Shown here piece by piece: positions 8,897 to 16,591 of a stretch of 64,000 bases of DNA. The notes under the pieces were generated by a model. It was not told the DNA's origin. It did not search any database and was given only the letters and a program-made list of their open reading frames with translations. This DNA comes from Sporocytophaga myxococcoides DSM 11118 (GTDB taxonomy: Bacteria; Bacteroidota; Bacteroidia; Cytophagales; Cytophagaceae): the NCBI RefSeq assembly GCF_000426725.1, contig NZ_AUFX01000011.1, positions 186,001 to 250,000 on the forward strand, read 5' to 3'. The position numbers and the translations under genes were made by a program. Position 1 is the first letter of the stretch; each line of letters begins with the position of its first letter.

Positions 8897-9177
8897 GATA
8901 TAGTTTTTGTAAGTCAAATTGCAAAAGAAAATCCATTTTTGCAGGTAATTGTTGGATAATTTAAGAACGACTACTCTAATTGTAGCCAGAATATGACTTA
9001 ACTCACATAATAAAAGCAAGAACCAAAAGAACCTCAAAAGAAAGAGAACAAAAAAAAGACTGCGAAAATTTTCCAGTCTCATTTTTGAAGGTGTCTTGCT
9101 CACAAGGAGGCATCTATCTTTACGATCAATCCTATCCCTCTAATGCTATAAATCTTATAAGCCAGTTTTTATTTTTA

Positions 9178-9675
9178 TTAAATTAGAAAAAAAATCTTTC
9201 GATAAAGTTCCTTCCCATCTTTACTTATTATAAAAATCCATTGTCCTTTTACTACTTCATTTTCTCCTTCAAGTGTATAATTAGAATATGTATATGAATT
9301 AGTTACTTTAGGAGCATTATAAGTTAATTCTTTTAAGGTCTTACCTTTTTGATCCTTCATTCCATCAGGAAATATCCATGTAATCTGTATAATAGTATTT
9401 TCTTTTTGGTTGCTAATCAATTCGTATTCTATGCCAAATTGTGCCCCTAATTTTGCATTAATAGTATCTGTCCGTTCAGTTATTTGTAGCTGATATGATG
9501 TAGTATTATGATGTCCACTTGGTGAATTTTTCATTTTAGACTCATATTGTTTTTCAGTCCTGGATTCCCCATAATTTATCTCCCTAACTTTTAAAACTTT
9601 TTCACCTTGAGCAATTATAGTCTGGGGGTTAATTAAAGCTAATATTCCGATAGTAAGAATTAAAATTTGTTTCAT
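9178..9675 (-). CDS. Small secreted protein, DUF3859-like
   Basis: The 165-residue protein has a signal peptide ending near TIIAQGEK. The mature part shows a pattern I associate with DUF3859: GAQFGIEYEL, then ITWIFPDG, a YTYSNYTLEGE stretch, and VKGQWIFIISKDGKEL close to the end. This looks like a single beta-sandwich in the periplasm or outside the cell. The family assignment is from memory of the pattern and is moderate. Function is unknown. Confidence 0.65.
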   Translation of the reverse strand: MKQILILTIGILALINPQTIIAQGEKVLKVREINYGESRTEKQYESKMKNSPSGHHNTTSYQLQITERTDTINAKLGAQFGIEYELISNQKENTIIQITWIFPDGMKDQKGKTLKELTYNAPKVTNSYTYSNYTLEGENEVVKGQWIFIISKDGKELYRKIFFLI

Positions 9676-9757
9676 ATATTTATTAAAACTGCGTATAATA
9701 GTTTAGGTCTTGCCGGAAGCATTAACGTTCATGTGAACAATTTAATATACATTATCA

Positions 9758-10579
9758 TCATTTAAAAATCTTCTCGACAACAAATGTTTCCGATTGCTCC
9801 CCAGGCCGCAAAATCGTTCTGCTAACTAACATTTCCTTCTCATCGAATCGATTAACAAAAATGATCAGACCTGATAAATAACCATCAGCCTCTACTCGAA
9901 TTGAGTCAACCTTATTATCTGTAAAATAAAAGATCTCCTTTCTTTTTTCGCTTATTATCTTTCCCCTTTTGAAAAGGCTGACAATGGAATCAGGTATAGA
10001 ACCCGATCCCGAATAAAATACTTTTTTTGTAAATAGACTTTTATATAAATCTCCATAGTCTATTCCTTCTGCCGCAGAAACTCTTCCAAGTGAATCAAGG
10101 TAGAAAATTGTAGTATCCGTTTTAAAATCATCAACTCTTGAATACTGGTAAATTTTATCAGAGCTATCTTTATAACTATGTGAAATATCCCAATCTCTAC
10201 ATGAAATGATGCTCCCTCTCAATCTTCTATAATTGCTGTCATAATTGGAAGAATACGAAGCTCTCATGCCTAAAGTACGATAAGTGATATTTTTATTCTC
10301 ACAACTCACATACATTGAGTTGATATAGATTCTTCCGACTCTTGAAGACTCATTTTTTTTAATAATCTTCTGCACAAAAGGATCAAGCTCGCACTTTATA
10401 CATCTAAGACCTAGAGAATCATTATTAAGAAAAGTTAAAGGGAAATTAATTACAGGAAATTCCTGATTGAGATTTACAAGCAAAAAACTTCTCTGGTCAG
10501 ACTTAATAACCTTGTTCTTCTTTGCAGAACAACCAGCGACTGCTATAACCAATAAAAAAGTTATAATTCTCCTGAACAT
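9758..10579 (-). CDS. Lipoprotein of unknown function
   Basis: The 273-residue protein begins with an SPII signal peptide; the lipobox AVAGC places the lipid-carrying cysteine at about residue 17. The rest is polar with no domain I recognise. It contains repeated F-Y-x-D segments (TTIFYLDSLGR, EIFYFTDNKV) of the kind seen in lipoproteins with YD-like beta repeats. It lies 82 bases downstream-to-upstream of the DUF3859-like gene in the same direction and could be cotranscribed with it. Confidence 0.7.
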   Translation of the reverse strand: MFRRIITFLLVIAVAGCSAKKNKVIKSDQRSFLLVNLNQEFPVINFPLTFLNNDSLGLRCIKCELDPFVQKIIKKNESSRVGRIYINSMYVSCENKNITYRTLGMRASYSSNYDSNYRRLRGSIISCRDWDISHSYKDSSDKIYQYSRVDDFKTDTTIFYLDSLGRVSAAEGIDYGDLYKSLFTKKVFYSGSGSIPDSIVSLFKRGKIISEKRKEIFYFTDNKVDSIRVEADGYLSGLIIFVNRFDEKEMLVSRTILRPGEQSETFVVEKIFK

Positions 10580-10619
10580 GATTTACATAAAATGTAATAA
10601 ACAAAATATGTTCCCATAC

Positions 10620-11633
10620 TCACTCTCCTCTTCCCTTCGAAGCTGCCAGCACTTTCTTAAATATCACGGGGAAACTTTTCTCCAGAAACACTCCCGATTG
10701 CTTATTTGGATCAACAACCCTTGTATTGTGATTCACTGCTATAACAGTATTAAGAGCTGGTATTATAAAAATAAATTGCCCTCCATATCCAATTGCATAC
10801 CTGACTTCATACCCCTCAAAGTCCGCGCTGTACCAGCAAAAATTATAATATGAATTTTTCAATCCCCATGGCGCAAGCATCTTTTTCTCTTTGGGAAAAA
10901 CCTGTTCTATGTATTTTTGAGATATTAAAACTTTGCTCTTATGTGTTCCCTTATTCAGGATTAGCCTGGCAATTTTAAGCATGTCGTCTGTCTTAAACTG
11001 AACAGCAGTTCCTCCTCCATCATAGAAACCATCATGAAGTTTAACCCATTTATGATCAGTAATACCTAAAGGATTAAGTAAGTATTTATTAGCAAAGTCT
11101 GCAGTTTCCATACCAGTGGCCTTTGTTACAATACCAGAAAGCAAATGAGAAGCAGGTGTACTATAAGAAAATTTACTTCCAGGAACAGCATCCATTGGCA
11201 ATGACAATAGAAACAATGATGGATTCGGACTATTAAGCCATTGGTCACACATTGAATTTGGCCATTCAATAGCAGCAAGTCCAGAGGTCTGATTCAACAG
11301 ATGTCTGATTGTTATTTGTTTTTTCAGTTTAGAAGTATCATCCAGAATTACAGGATAAAAATCTGAAATGGTCTGGTCTACGCTTTTTATAAAACCCTTA
11401 TCGATAGCAATACCAATAAGTAGTGCCATGATACTTTTAGTTTCTGAATGAATATGAAAATAAGTTTCATCATCCTTGCCATTATAAAACTTTCTGAATG
11501 CCACCGTATCATTCTGAAGAACAACAGCTGAATATAAACCAGGAATGGTCTCAAGTTCTTCAAGATTTAATTTATTCTGACTTTGACAGGAGATTGTAAT
11601 GAATGATAGAAAAATTATGAAAAGCTGTTTCAT
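10620..11633 (-). CDS. Serine hydrolase, class C beta-lactamase fold, lipoprotein
   Basis: The 337-residue protein has a lipobox (ITISC, cysteine near residue 16). The catalytic SxxK motif is SETK near residue 84, and the third-box glycine motif appears as GYGGQ near 285. The second-box tyrosine may be the Y of YSTPASHLL, where the usual asparagine is replaced. These features fit the beta-lactamase/DD-peptidase-related esterase family (PF00144) rather than a true resistance enzyme. It is anchored in the periplasm or on the surface. Genes 9178-11633 run in the same direction with short gaps and may form one operon. The actual substrate is unknown. Confidence 0.85.
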   Translation of the reverse strand: MKQLFIIFLSFITISCQSQNKLNLEELETIPGLYSAVVLQNDTVAFRKFYNGKDDETYFHIHSETKSIMALLIGIAIDKGFIKSVDQTISDFYPVILDDTSKLKKQITIRHLLNQTSGLAAIEWPNSMCDQWLNSPNPSLFLLSLPMDAVPGSKFSYSTPASHLLSGIVTKATGMETADFANKYLLNPLGITDHKWVKLHDGFYDGGGTAVQFKTDDMLKIARLILNKGTHKSKVLISQKYIEQVFPKEKKMLAPWGLKNSYYNFCWYSADFEGYEVRYAIGYGGQFIFIIPALNTVIAVNHNTRVVDPNKQSGVFLEKSFPVIFKKVLAASKGRGE

Positions 11634-11720
11634 AGAAAATCAATTTATTGAAATTAATCAATCCAATAGTTATAAAAAAATGCAGAAATGATTTATAAAA
11701 AAAATACTTCGTTAAATACT

Positions 11721-11763
11721 TAGTGATACGATCCCCGATTTCTTTTGGTGAATATTTGCAAAT
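11721..11763 (-). promoter_or_regulatory. Two-box upstream motif (copy 1)
   Basis: On the minus strand the palindrome ATTTGCAAAT (11754-11763) is followed after 23 bases by CGTATCACTA (11721-11730), 88 bases before the start of the serine hydrolase gene. The same two boxes with exactly the same spacing occur at 13948-13990. TTTG inside the palindrome resembles the Bacteroidota -33 box, but the second box is not the usual -7 consensus. An operator or alternative-sigma promoter is possible. Confidence 0.5.
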
Positions 11764-12030
11764 ACCCTGATCCAACCTATTTTATATGCCACCTATTTAA
11801 TTAATCTAGAAAAAGATAGAATCTGCCAGGAGACCTTGTCTAAAACACTAAATTTAGTTACCAGAGGCATATATAAAGACGTGCTGCTTAAGAAGATCCA
11901 TGAACATAGTTGAGAAAGCTCATTAAAATATCGCCAAGTTCTATCAATTACTTTGTAGAAATATCAACAGGATCGAAGTAGTTTGATTTTCAACTATTTT
12001 ATCGTCCATAGGAACAAAATCGGCATAAAT

Positions 12031-12063
12031 AAAAAAAGTGCAGTTATAAATTACCGCACTTTT
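12031..12063 (-). terminator. Intrinsic terminator of the 560-residue lipoprotein gene
   Basis: On the minus strand an 8-bp stem AAAAGTGC/GCACTTTT with a 14-base loop runs into a seven-T tract, about 40 bases after the stop codon at 12106. Confidence 0.75.
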
Positions 12064-12105
12064 CATTTTGCAAATTTTATTACCAAACCTGTTTCGACAA
12101 TATAT

Positions 12106-13788
12106 TTAGTCTTTATCCCCTAAAATCCACAGTCCAGCATCAGGATTCGGTACTCCACAATGAGGTTGAGGAGTCAAAAACAAGCGTACAGAAGTAGACC
12201 AGCCTCTATCGGGATTATCATAACGTAAAAACCAAATACCATTGGCTACTTTTTCTACTCTCCAAGTCACTCTATATACCGCATTGCCTGGTTCAATATT
12301 TTGACCTTCACTGCAAGTTGAACATTTCATCCAGTAGTAAATTCCTGTACCATCTTCATTAAAAGTATATTTATTAATTTCGCCATTATTCCACGTCATG
12401 GTCCAATTACCAACTACAGCAGCTTTATATATAGGCATTGAATCTACAGGAGCTAAAACTTTGCCCTGAAGTTCTTTCTCTTCAACAAACCCTTGTTTTG
12501 AAACCTTGATTTTATAACTGAAACTTTCTTCTTTTCCGGAAAGCGATTTAAACTTCACCTGATCTCCTGATTGGCTAAATAATTTTACAAAAGGATTTGA
12601 TACATTTGAAACTAAAACCTCATTTGTCGCAAGTGTGGTTGATTCTTCACTATTTTTGTATGCTGGGAAACGACCAAAAAAAGATGATAATTTATTCCAA
12701 TAAAGACTTAGTGAAGCCATTGAACTAATAAAAGATCCGCTACCATAGCTTACATCACTGTCATTAGAAGTTATAGACCGGAACGTAGGTTTTAAATTAA
12801 GACTTGTATTTTCATCATCTTTAAAAACTTCGACAGTAGATAAAAATAAAGCCTTTGTAAAAATCCAATTTGCGCCTAGAAATGTACCTGCAGCTGATCT
12901 AAATTTCAAAAATGCAGGACCTACTTCTGCTAATAATAGATAACCAGCCATTCCTAATGGCAAAGAAATTCCAACAGCTGTAATTCCCCATGCTGCAGGT
13001 CCAAGCACAGAAGTATTTGCCGCCACACCTGCCATTATACCAGCGGTAGCAAGCATCCTCAAAAATTCTTTTGATGCATTCCCTAAGCTTTTTGCGGAAT
13101 TGCCTAGATTTTCTGCCGTGCATCCATAAAATGATTTAAAATCTATCCGTGGACAATCTGATTGAGCTTGGAGCCTGAATGTTGTAGAACCGTCTAAGTT
13201 TGCGAATACATCATTCAGAGCTGATTTAAAAACTGACTTATTTGCTTCATAAAAAAGTGCTGTTTGTCTTTTTTGTTCAGCTGACAGTGAGTTAAATAAA
13301 CTTTGAACTTCATGTTTATAGGCATTAAGACTATCTAATTTACCCTTTTCTTCTTCAGCAAGGTTTAATTGAGATACCTGCGTATCAAAATTCTGAAATA
13401 AACTTGTTACTAGCTGGTCTGCATTTTTTTCTTGCGTTTTACTAACACTAAACTTAATTTTTGCCAACTCAAAATCTAATAATTGCTCCCCCACATAAAC
13501 ATCAGGTACAAAAAAGGTAAGTGTACTGTCTGAAGTTTTTAATAATTCAACAGGTGCACCACCAAACGTACCAATATATTTCTCAGAAGGTACTATTGAA
13601 GTTTGAAGGCTAATAATTTCAAAAGTCTTCACATCCGTCTTTTCTGCTATTGCTTTATTAGTAAAAGTATTCGTGACATCTGGCTTAGCATCTTCCTTTT
13701 TAGAACAACTGCTGATACCAACAATAGTCATAAGAAAAATTATGCATTTCACCAGAGGCACTTTTTTAAATTTTCTTTTCTGTTTCAT
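12106..13788 (-). CDS. Large lipoprotein with hydrophobic glycine-rich centre
   Basis: The 560-residue protein has a lipobox (GISSC, cysteine near residue 28). Residues about 75-200 are helical and charged. Residues about 240-290 form a glycine/alanine-rich hydrophobic stretch (MLATAGIMAGVAANTSVLG, then AAWGITAVGISLPLGMAGYL) that could be one or two membrane-inserting helices, unusual in a lipoprotein. The C-terminal 110 residues (VVGNWTMTWNNGEINKYTFN) look like a lipocalin-like barrel seen in Bacteroidota lipoproteins. I do not recognise the whole architecture. It is monocistronic with its own terminator, and shares a two-box upstream motif with the serine hydrolase gene. Confidence 0.75.
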   Translation of the reverse strand: MKQKRKFKKVPLVKCIIFLMTIVGISSCSKKEDAKPDVTNTFTNKAIAEKTDVKTFEIISLQTSIVPSEKYIGTFGGAPVELLKTSDSTLTFFVPDVYVGEQLLDFELAKIKFSVSKTQEKNADQLVTSLFQNFDTQVSQLNLAEEEKGKLDSLNAYKHEVQSLFNSLSAEQKRQTALFYEANKSVFKSALNDVFANLDGSTTFRLQAQSDCPRIDFKSFYGCTAENLGNSAKSLGNASKEFLRMLATAGIMAGVAANTSVLGPAAWGITAVGISLPLGMAGYLLLAEVGPAFLKFRSAAGTFLGANWIFTKALFLSTVEVFKDDENTSLNLKPTFRSITSNDSDVSYGSGSFISSMASLSLYWNKLSSFFGRFPAYKNSEESTTLATNEVLVSNVSNPFVKLFSQSGDQVKFKSLSGKEESFSYKIKVSKQGFVEEKELQGKVLAPVDSMPIYKAAVVGNWTMTWNNGEINKYTFNEDGTGIYYWMKCSTCSEGQNIEPGNAVYRVTWRVEKVANGIWFLRYDNPDRGWSTSVRLFLTPQPHCGVPNPDAGLWILGDKD

Positions 13789-14169
13789 TTATAATCATTG
13801 ATTTATCCCACTATTAATTTTTCTCTGTTCCTCTATAATAGAACATTGAAAACAAAGGCCATTTTTATACCTACTTAAAATGTTCCAAATAATTGTACAT
13901 AAAAAATAAAAAACACCTACCCAATTTTTTAACCCTAATTCAAAAACTAGTGATACGGTTCCCAAAATTTTTAGTTTGTTATTTGCAAATTTAATAATCA
14001 CACATACTTTTGTCTACCACCACAATTGAGTATTAAATTACTGGCATTCAACATCATTTGCCAATAGTAAAATACTATTTGATTAATATTCATAATCCTT
14101 CAGTTTCTCAACCACCAAAATGAAGTAGAATTTCATTTTTATTAACCTTTAAAAAACAAATTTACATTG
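13789..14169. other. Divergent intergenic region, 380 bp
   Basis: It separates the large lipoprotein gene from the sulfatase gene. It contains the second copy of the two-box motif (13948-13990). Otherwise it is AT-rich with no supported gene. Confidence 0.6.
13948..13990 (-). promoter_or_regulatory. Two-box upstream motif (copy 2)
   Basis: The minus strand again reads ATTTGCAAAT (13981-13990), 23 bases, then CGTATCACTA (13948-13957), 160 bases before the 560-residue lipoprotein start. Box sequences and spacing equal copy 1, while the sequence between them differs, which is the signature of a binding site rather than a simple duplication. Confidence 0.5.
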
Positions 14170-16509
14170 ATGAATAAATCTATACTCTTCTCCGCCTTGC
14201 TGGGGCTGTTTTCACAAGGCTTACATGCCCAATATGACCCCACTCAGCAATGGAATGGCAAGATAGGTAAAACCCTTCCCGAATCTCAGCCCTACAAAGC
14301 CGAACCAATAGTAAAAGCTACGAAGGGAGCTCCAAACGTAGTCTGGATATTGCTTGATGATGTTGGCTTCGGAGCCATCTCCTCTTTCGGAGGACTTATC
14401 CAAACACCAACATTTGACAGTCTTGCCAACAACGGACTCAAATATACCAACTTTCATACAACCGCAATCTGCTCTCCTACACGTGCCACATTGATTACAG
14501 GACGTAACCAACATTCGGCTCATATGGGCTTATTTCCGGAAACCGCTGTTAACTATCCAGGTTATGATGCTAGAATTCCTTTTGAGAAAGCAACCATTGC
14601 TGAAGTATTGCGTGAAAACGGATACAATACATTTGCTCTGGGAAAATGGCATATTACACCTGTTAATGAAGCCACTCAGGCCGGTCCGTTTAATCGTTGG
14701 CCAACAGGCAGAGGCTTTGACAAATACTATGGTTTTCTCTATGGCGAAACGGACCAATTCCATCCTCAGCTTGTGGAAGGAACTACACCGGTTGAAACTG
14801 ACAATGGCACACACCTTAATACATTACTTGCCGACAAAGCAATAAAATACATCACCGATCAGAAATCTACATCACCGGATAAGCCTTTCTTCCTGTATCT
14901 GGCAACCGGTGCAGGTCATGCTCCTCATCAGGTAGAAAAGGAATGGATAGACAAATACAAAGGTAAGTTTGATCAAGGCTGGGACTATTATCGTGAGCAG
15001 GTATTAGCCAATCAGAAGAAACTGGGCATCGTTCCTCAGAATGTAGTATTGCCTCCACACAACCCTGGTATCAAAAGCTGGGATTCATTGTCTGTTGATG
15101 AGAAAAAATTGTTCACAAGATTCTTTGAAGTATATGCAGGCTTTATTTCTCAGACTGACTATGAAATCGGAAGAATTGTGAAGCATCTTAAAAAGCTTAA
15201 TCAGCTTGACAATACATTGATTGTTCTTGTTGTTGGGGATAATGGTGCAAGCAAAGAAGGAACCTTCGGAGGAGTTGTTAATGGCCTTGGCGAATATTTT
15301 GAAGGCAACAGAGAGAATAGTGGTCCAAAGTATGACGAAAGAATCAAAAACCTTTTAAAGAGCTATGACAAAATAGGAACTGAATATTCTAGTCCCAACT
15401 ACCCTCTTGGATGGGCACAAGCGACTAATACGCCTTTCAGATACTGGAAACAAGACGCGAACTCAGAAGGTGGAACCAGAAACCCTTTAATTGTTTTTTA
15501 TCCAAAAGGAATTAAAGACAAAGGTGGAATACGTGATCAATATACGCACGTTAACAGTGTATGGCCAACTACAGTAGAATTGATAGGAGCTAAAGTACCA
15601 CAGGTGATTAACGGTTATGTTCAGGAACCAGCAGAAGGTATAAGCCTTGGTTATACTATTGATAATCCGAAAGCTCCCAGCAGGCATAATGTTCAATATT
15701 ATGAAATTTCAGGAACACGTTCCATTTACAAAGATGGCTGGAAAGCAGGTACATTACACAAGCCAGGAACTCCTTTTGAGAAAGACAAATGGGAGCTTTA
15801 CAACCTGAATGAAGACTATAACGAACGTTTTGATCTTGCTGCCAAAAATCCCGAAAAACTAAAAGAACTTCAGGACATATTTGACAGTGAAGCCCAAAAA
15901 TACAATGTATATCCATTAAAAGACGGCTTATCTACCAGCTTTGGCGCAGGACAAAGTGCTTATGAAGGACAATCTACAGTTGTATTATATCCGGGAGTAG
16001 CTCAGATTTTCGGAGCATCAGGACCATCATTGACAGCAAGACCATTCAGCATTACTGCAGATGTTGAAATTACAGATAAAACAAATGAAGGAGCTCTGCT
16101 CGCCGTAGGAAGCAGATTTGAAGGTTTTAGTTTCTTTGTAAAAGAAGGAAAACTCCAGGTAGCGCATAATCATAACTCTAAAGTAACTTACCTTGTCTCT
16201 GACAGACCAGTCCCAACAGGAAAAGTTGCATTACGTTTTGATTTCAATTTTACACAACCTAAAGCTCAGGGAGAGTCTGCAGGTAAAGAAATCTTGTATA
16301 TCAATAATCAGAAAGTTGCAGAAAAGGATATCACTCCTGTCCATGCGTATATATTTGCATATGACGAAGGTCTTGATGTTGGCAGAGACCAGCTAACACC
16401 TGTTGCTGATAAATACAAATCCCCATTTAAATTTACGGGCAAGTTGAATAATATTACAATCAACTATCCTCAGAATAACAGAGAAGCTCAGGAAAAAAGC
16501 CGAGAATAG
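14170..16509 (+). CDS. Secreted arylsulfatase (type I, formylglycine)
   Basis: The ATG at 14170 starts a signal peptide ending near GLHAQ; the in-frame TTG just before it is ignored. The mature enzyme has about 755 residues. The first metal-binding pair lies in WILLDDVGFG near residue 58, and the sulfatase signature CSPTRATLITGRN near residue 100 supplies the cysteine converted to formylglycine. HAPHQ near 255 and GDNGASKEG near 358 supply further active-site residues. The last 170 or so residues form a laminin G-like beta domain. It should hydrolyse sulfate esters in the periplasm; the substrate is unknown, and no formylglycine-generating enzyme or polysaccharide utilisation genes are nearby. 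Confidence 0.93.
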   Translation: MNKSILFSALLGLFSQGLHAQYDPTQQWNGKIGKTLPESQPYKAEPIVKATKGAPNVVWILLDDVGFGAISSFGGLIQTPTFDSLANNGLKYTNFHTTAICSPTRATLITGRNQHSAHMGLFPETAVNYPGYDARIPFEKATIAEVLRENGYNTFALGKWHITPVNEATQAGPFNRWPTGRGFDKYYGFLYGETDQFHPQLVEGTTPVETDNGTHLNTLLADKAIKYITDQKSTSPDKPFFLYLATGAGHAPHQVEKEWIDKYKGKFDQGWDYYREQVLANQKKLGIVPQNVVLPPHNPGIKSWDSLSVDEKKLFTRFFEVYAGFISQTDYEIGRIVKHLKKLNQLDNTLIVLVVGDNGASKEGTFGGVVNGLGEYFEGNRENSGPKYDERIKNLLKSYDKIGTEYSSPNYPLGWAQATNTPFRYWKQDANSEGGTRNPLIVFYPKGIKDKGGIRDQYTHVNSVWPTTVELIGAKVPQVINGYVQEPAEGISLGYTIDNPKAPSRHNVQYYEISGTRSIYKDGWKAGTLHKPGTPFEKDKWELYNLNEDYNERFDLAAKNPEKLKELQDIFDSEAQKYNVYPLKDGLSTSFGAGQSAYEGQSTVVLYPGVAQIFGASGPSLTARPFSITADVEITDKTNEGALLAVGSRFEGFSFFVKEGKLQVAHNHNSKVTYLVSDRPVPTGKVALRFDFNFTQPKAQGESAGKEILYINNQKVAEKDITPVHAYIFAYDEGLDVGRDQLTPVADKYKSPFKFTGKLNNITINYPQNNREAQEKSRE

Positions 16510-16525
16510 TTTCAGCTAAAATGCA

Positions 16526-16566
16526 CAAGAGGCTGATTCAATCCGAATCTGCCTCTTTCATTTTGT
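16526..16566 (+). terminator. Terminator after the sulfatase gene
   Basis: AGAGGCTGATTC pairs with GAATCTGCCTCT (one mismatch) around a 5-base loop, followed by TTCATTTT. It lies 20 bases after the sulfatase stop and ahead of the convergent T9SS gene. Confidence 0.75.
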
Positions 16567-16591
16567 GCAAACACCTTGTTCTCCCCAGGTA

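Larger units (their letters stand above)
11634..12105. other. Intergenic region, 470 bp
   Basis: It holds a conserved two-box motif (11721-11763) upstream of the serine hydrolase gene and the terminator of the gene that ends at 12106. The middle part (about 11780-12020) has no supported gene; short open stretches there are interrupted by stops. Confidence 0.6.

Noticed and set aside
8897-9103. Hydrophobic N-terminal extension of the PAS-LuxR regulator
   Set aside because: Low-complexity F/L-rich sequence from an AT-rich leader; the ATG at 8896 gives the expected soluble regulator.
11780-12020. Possible transposase relic
   Set aside because: Short open stretches on both strands are broken by stops and match no transposase motif I can name.
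13795-14001. Minus-strand 68-codon frame upstream of the large lipoprotein
   Set aside because: No homology-like pattern, and it covers the conserved two-box motif.
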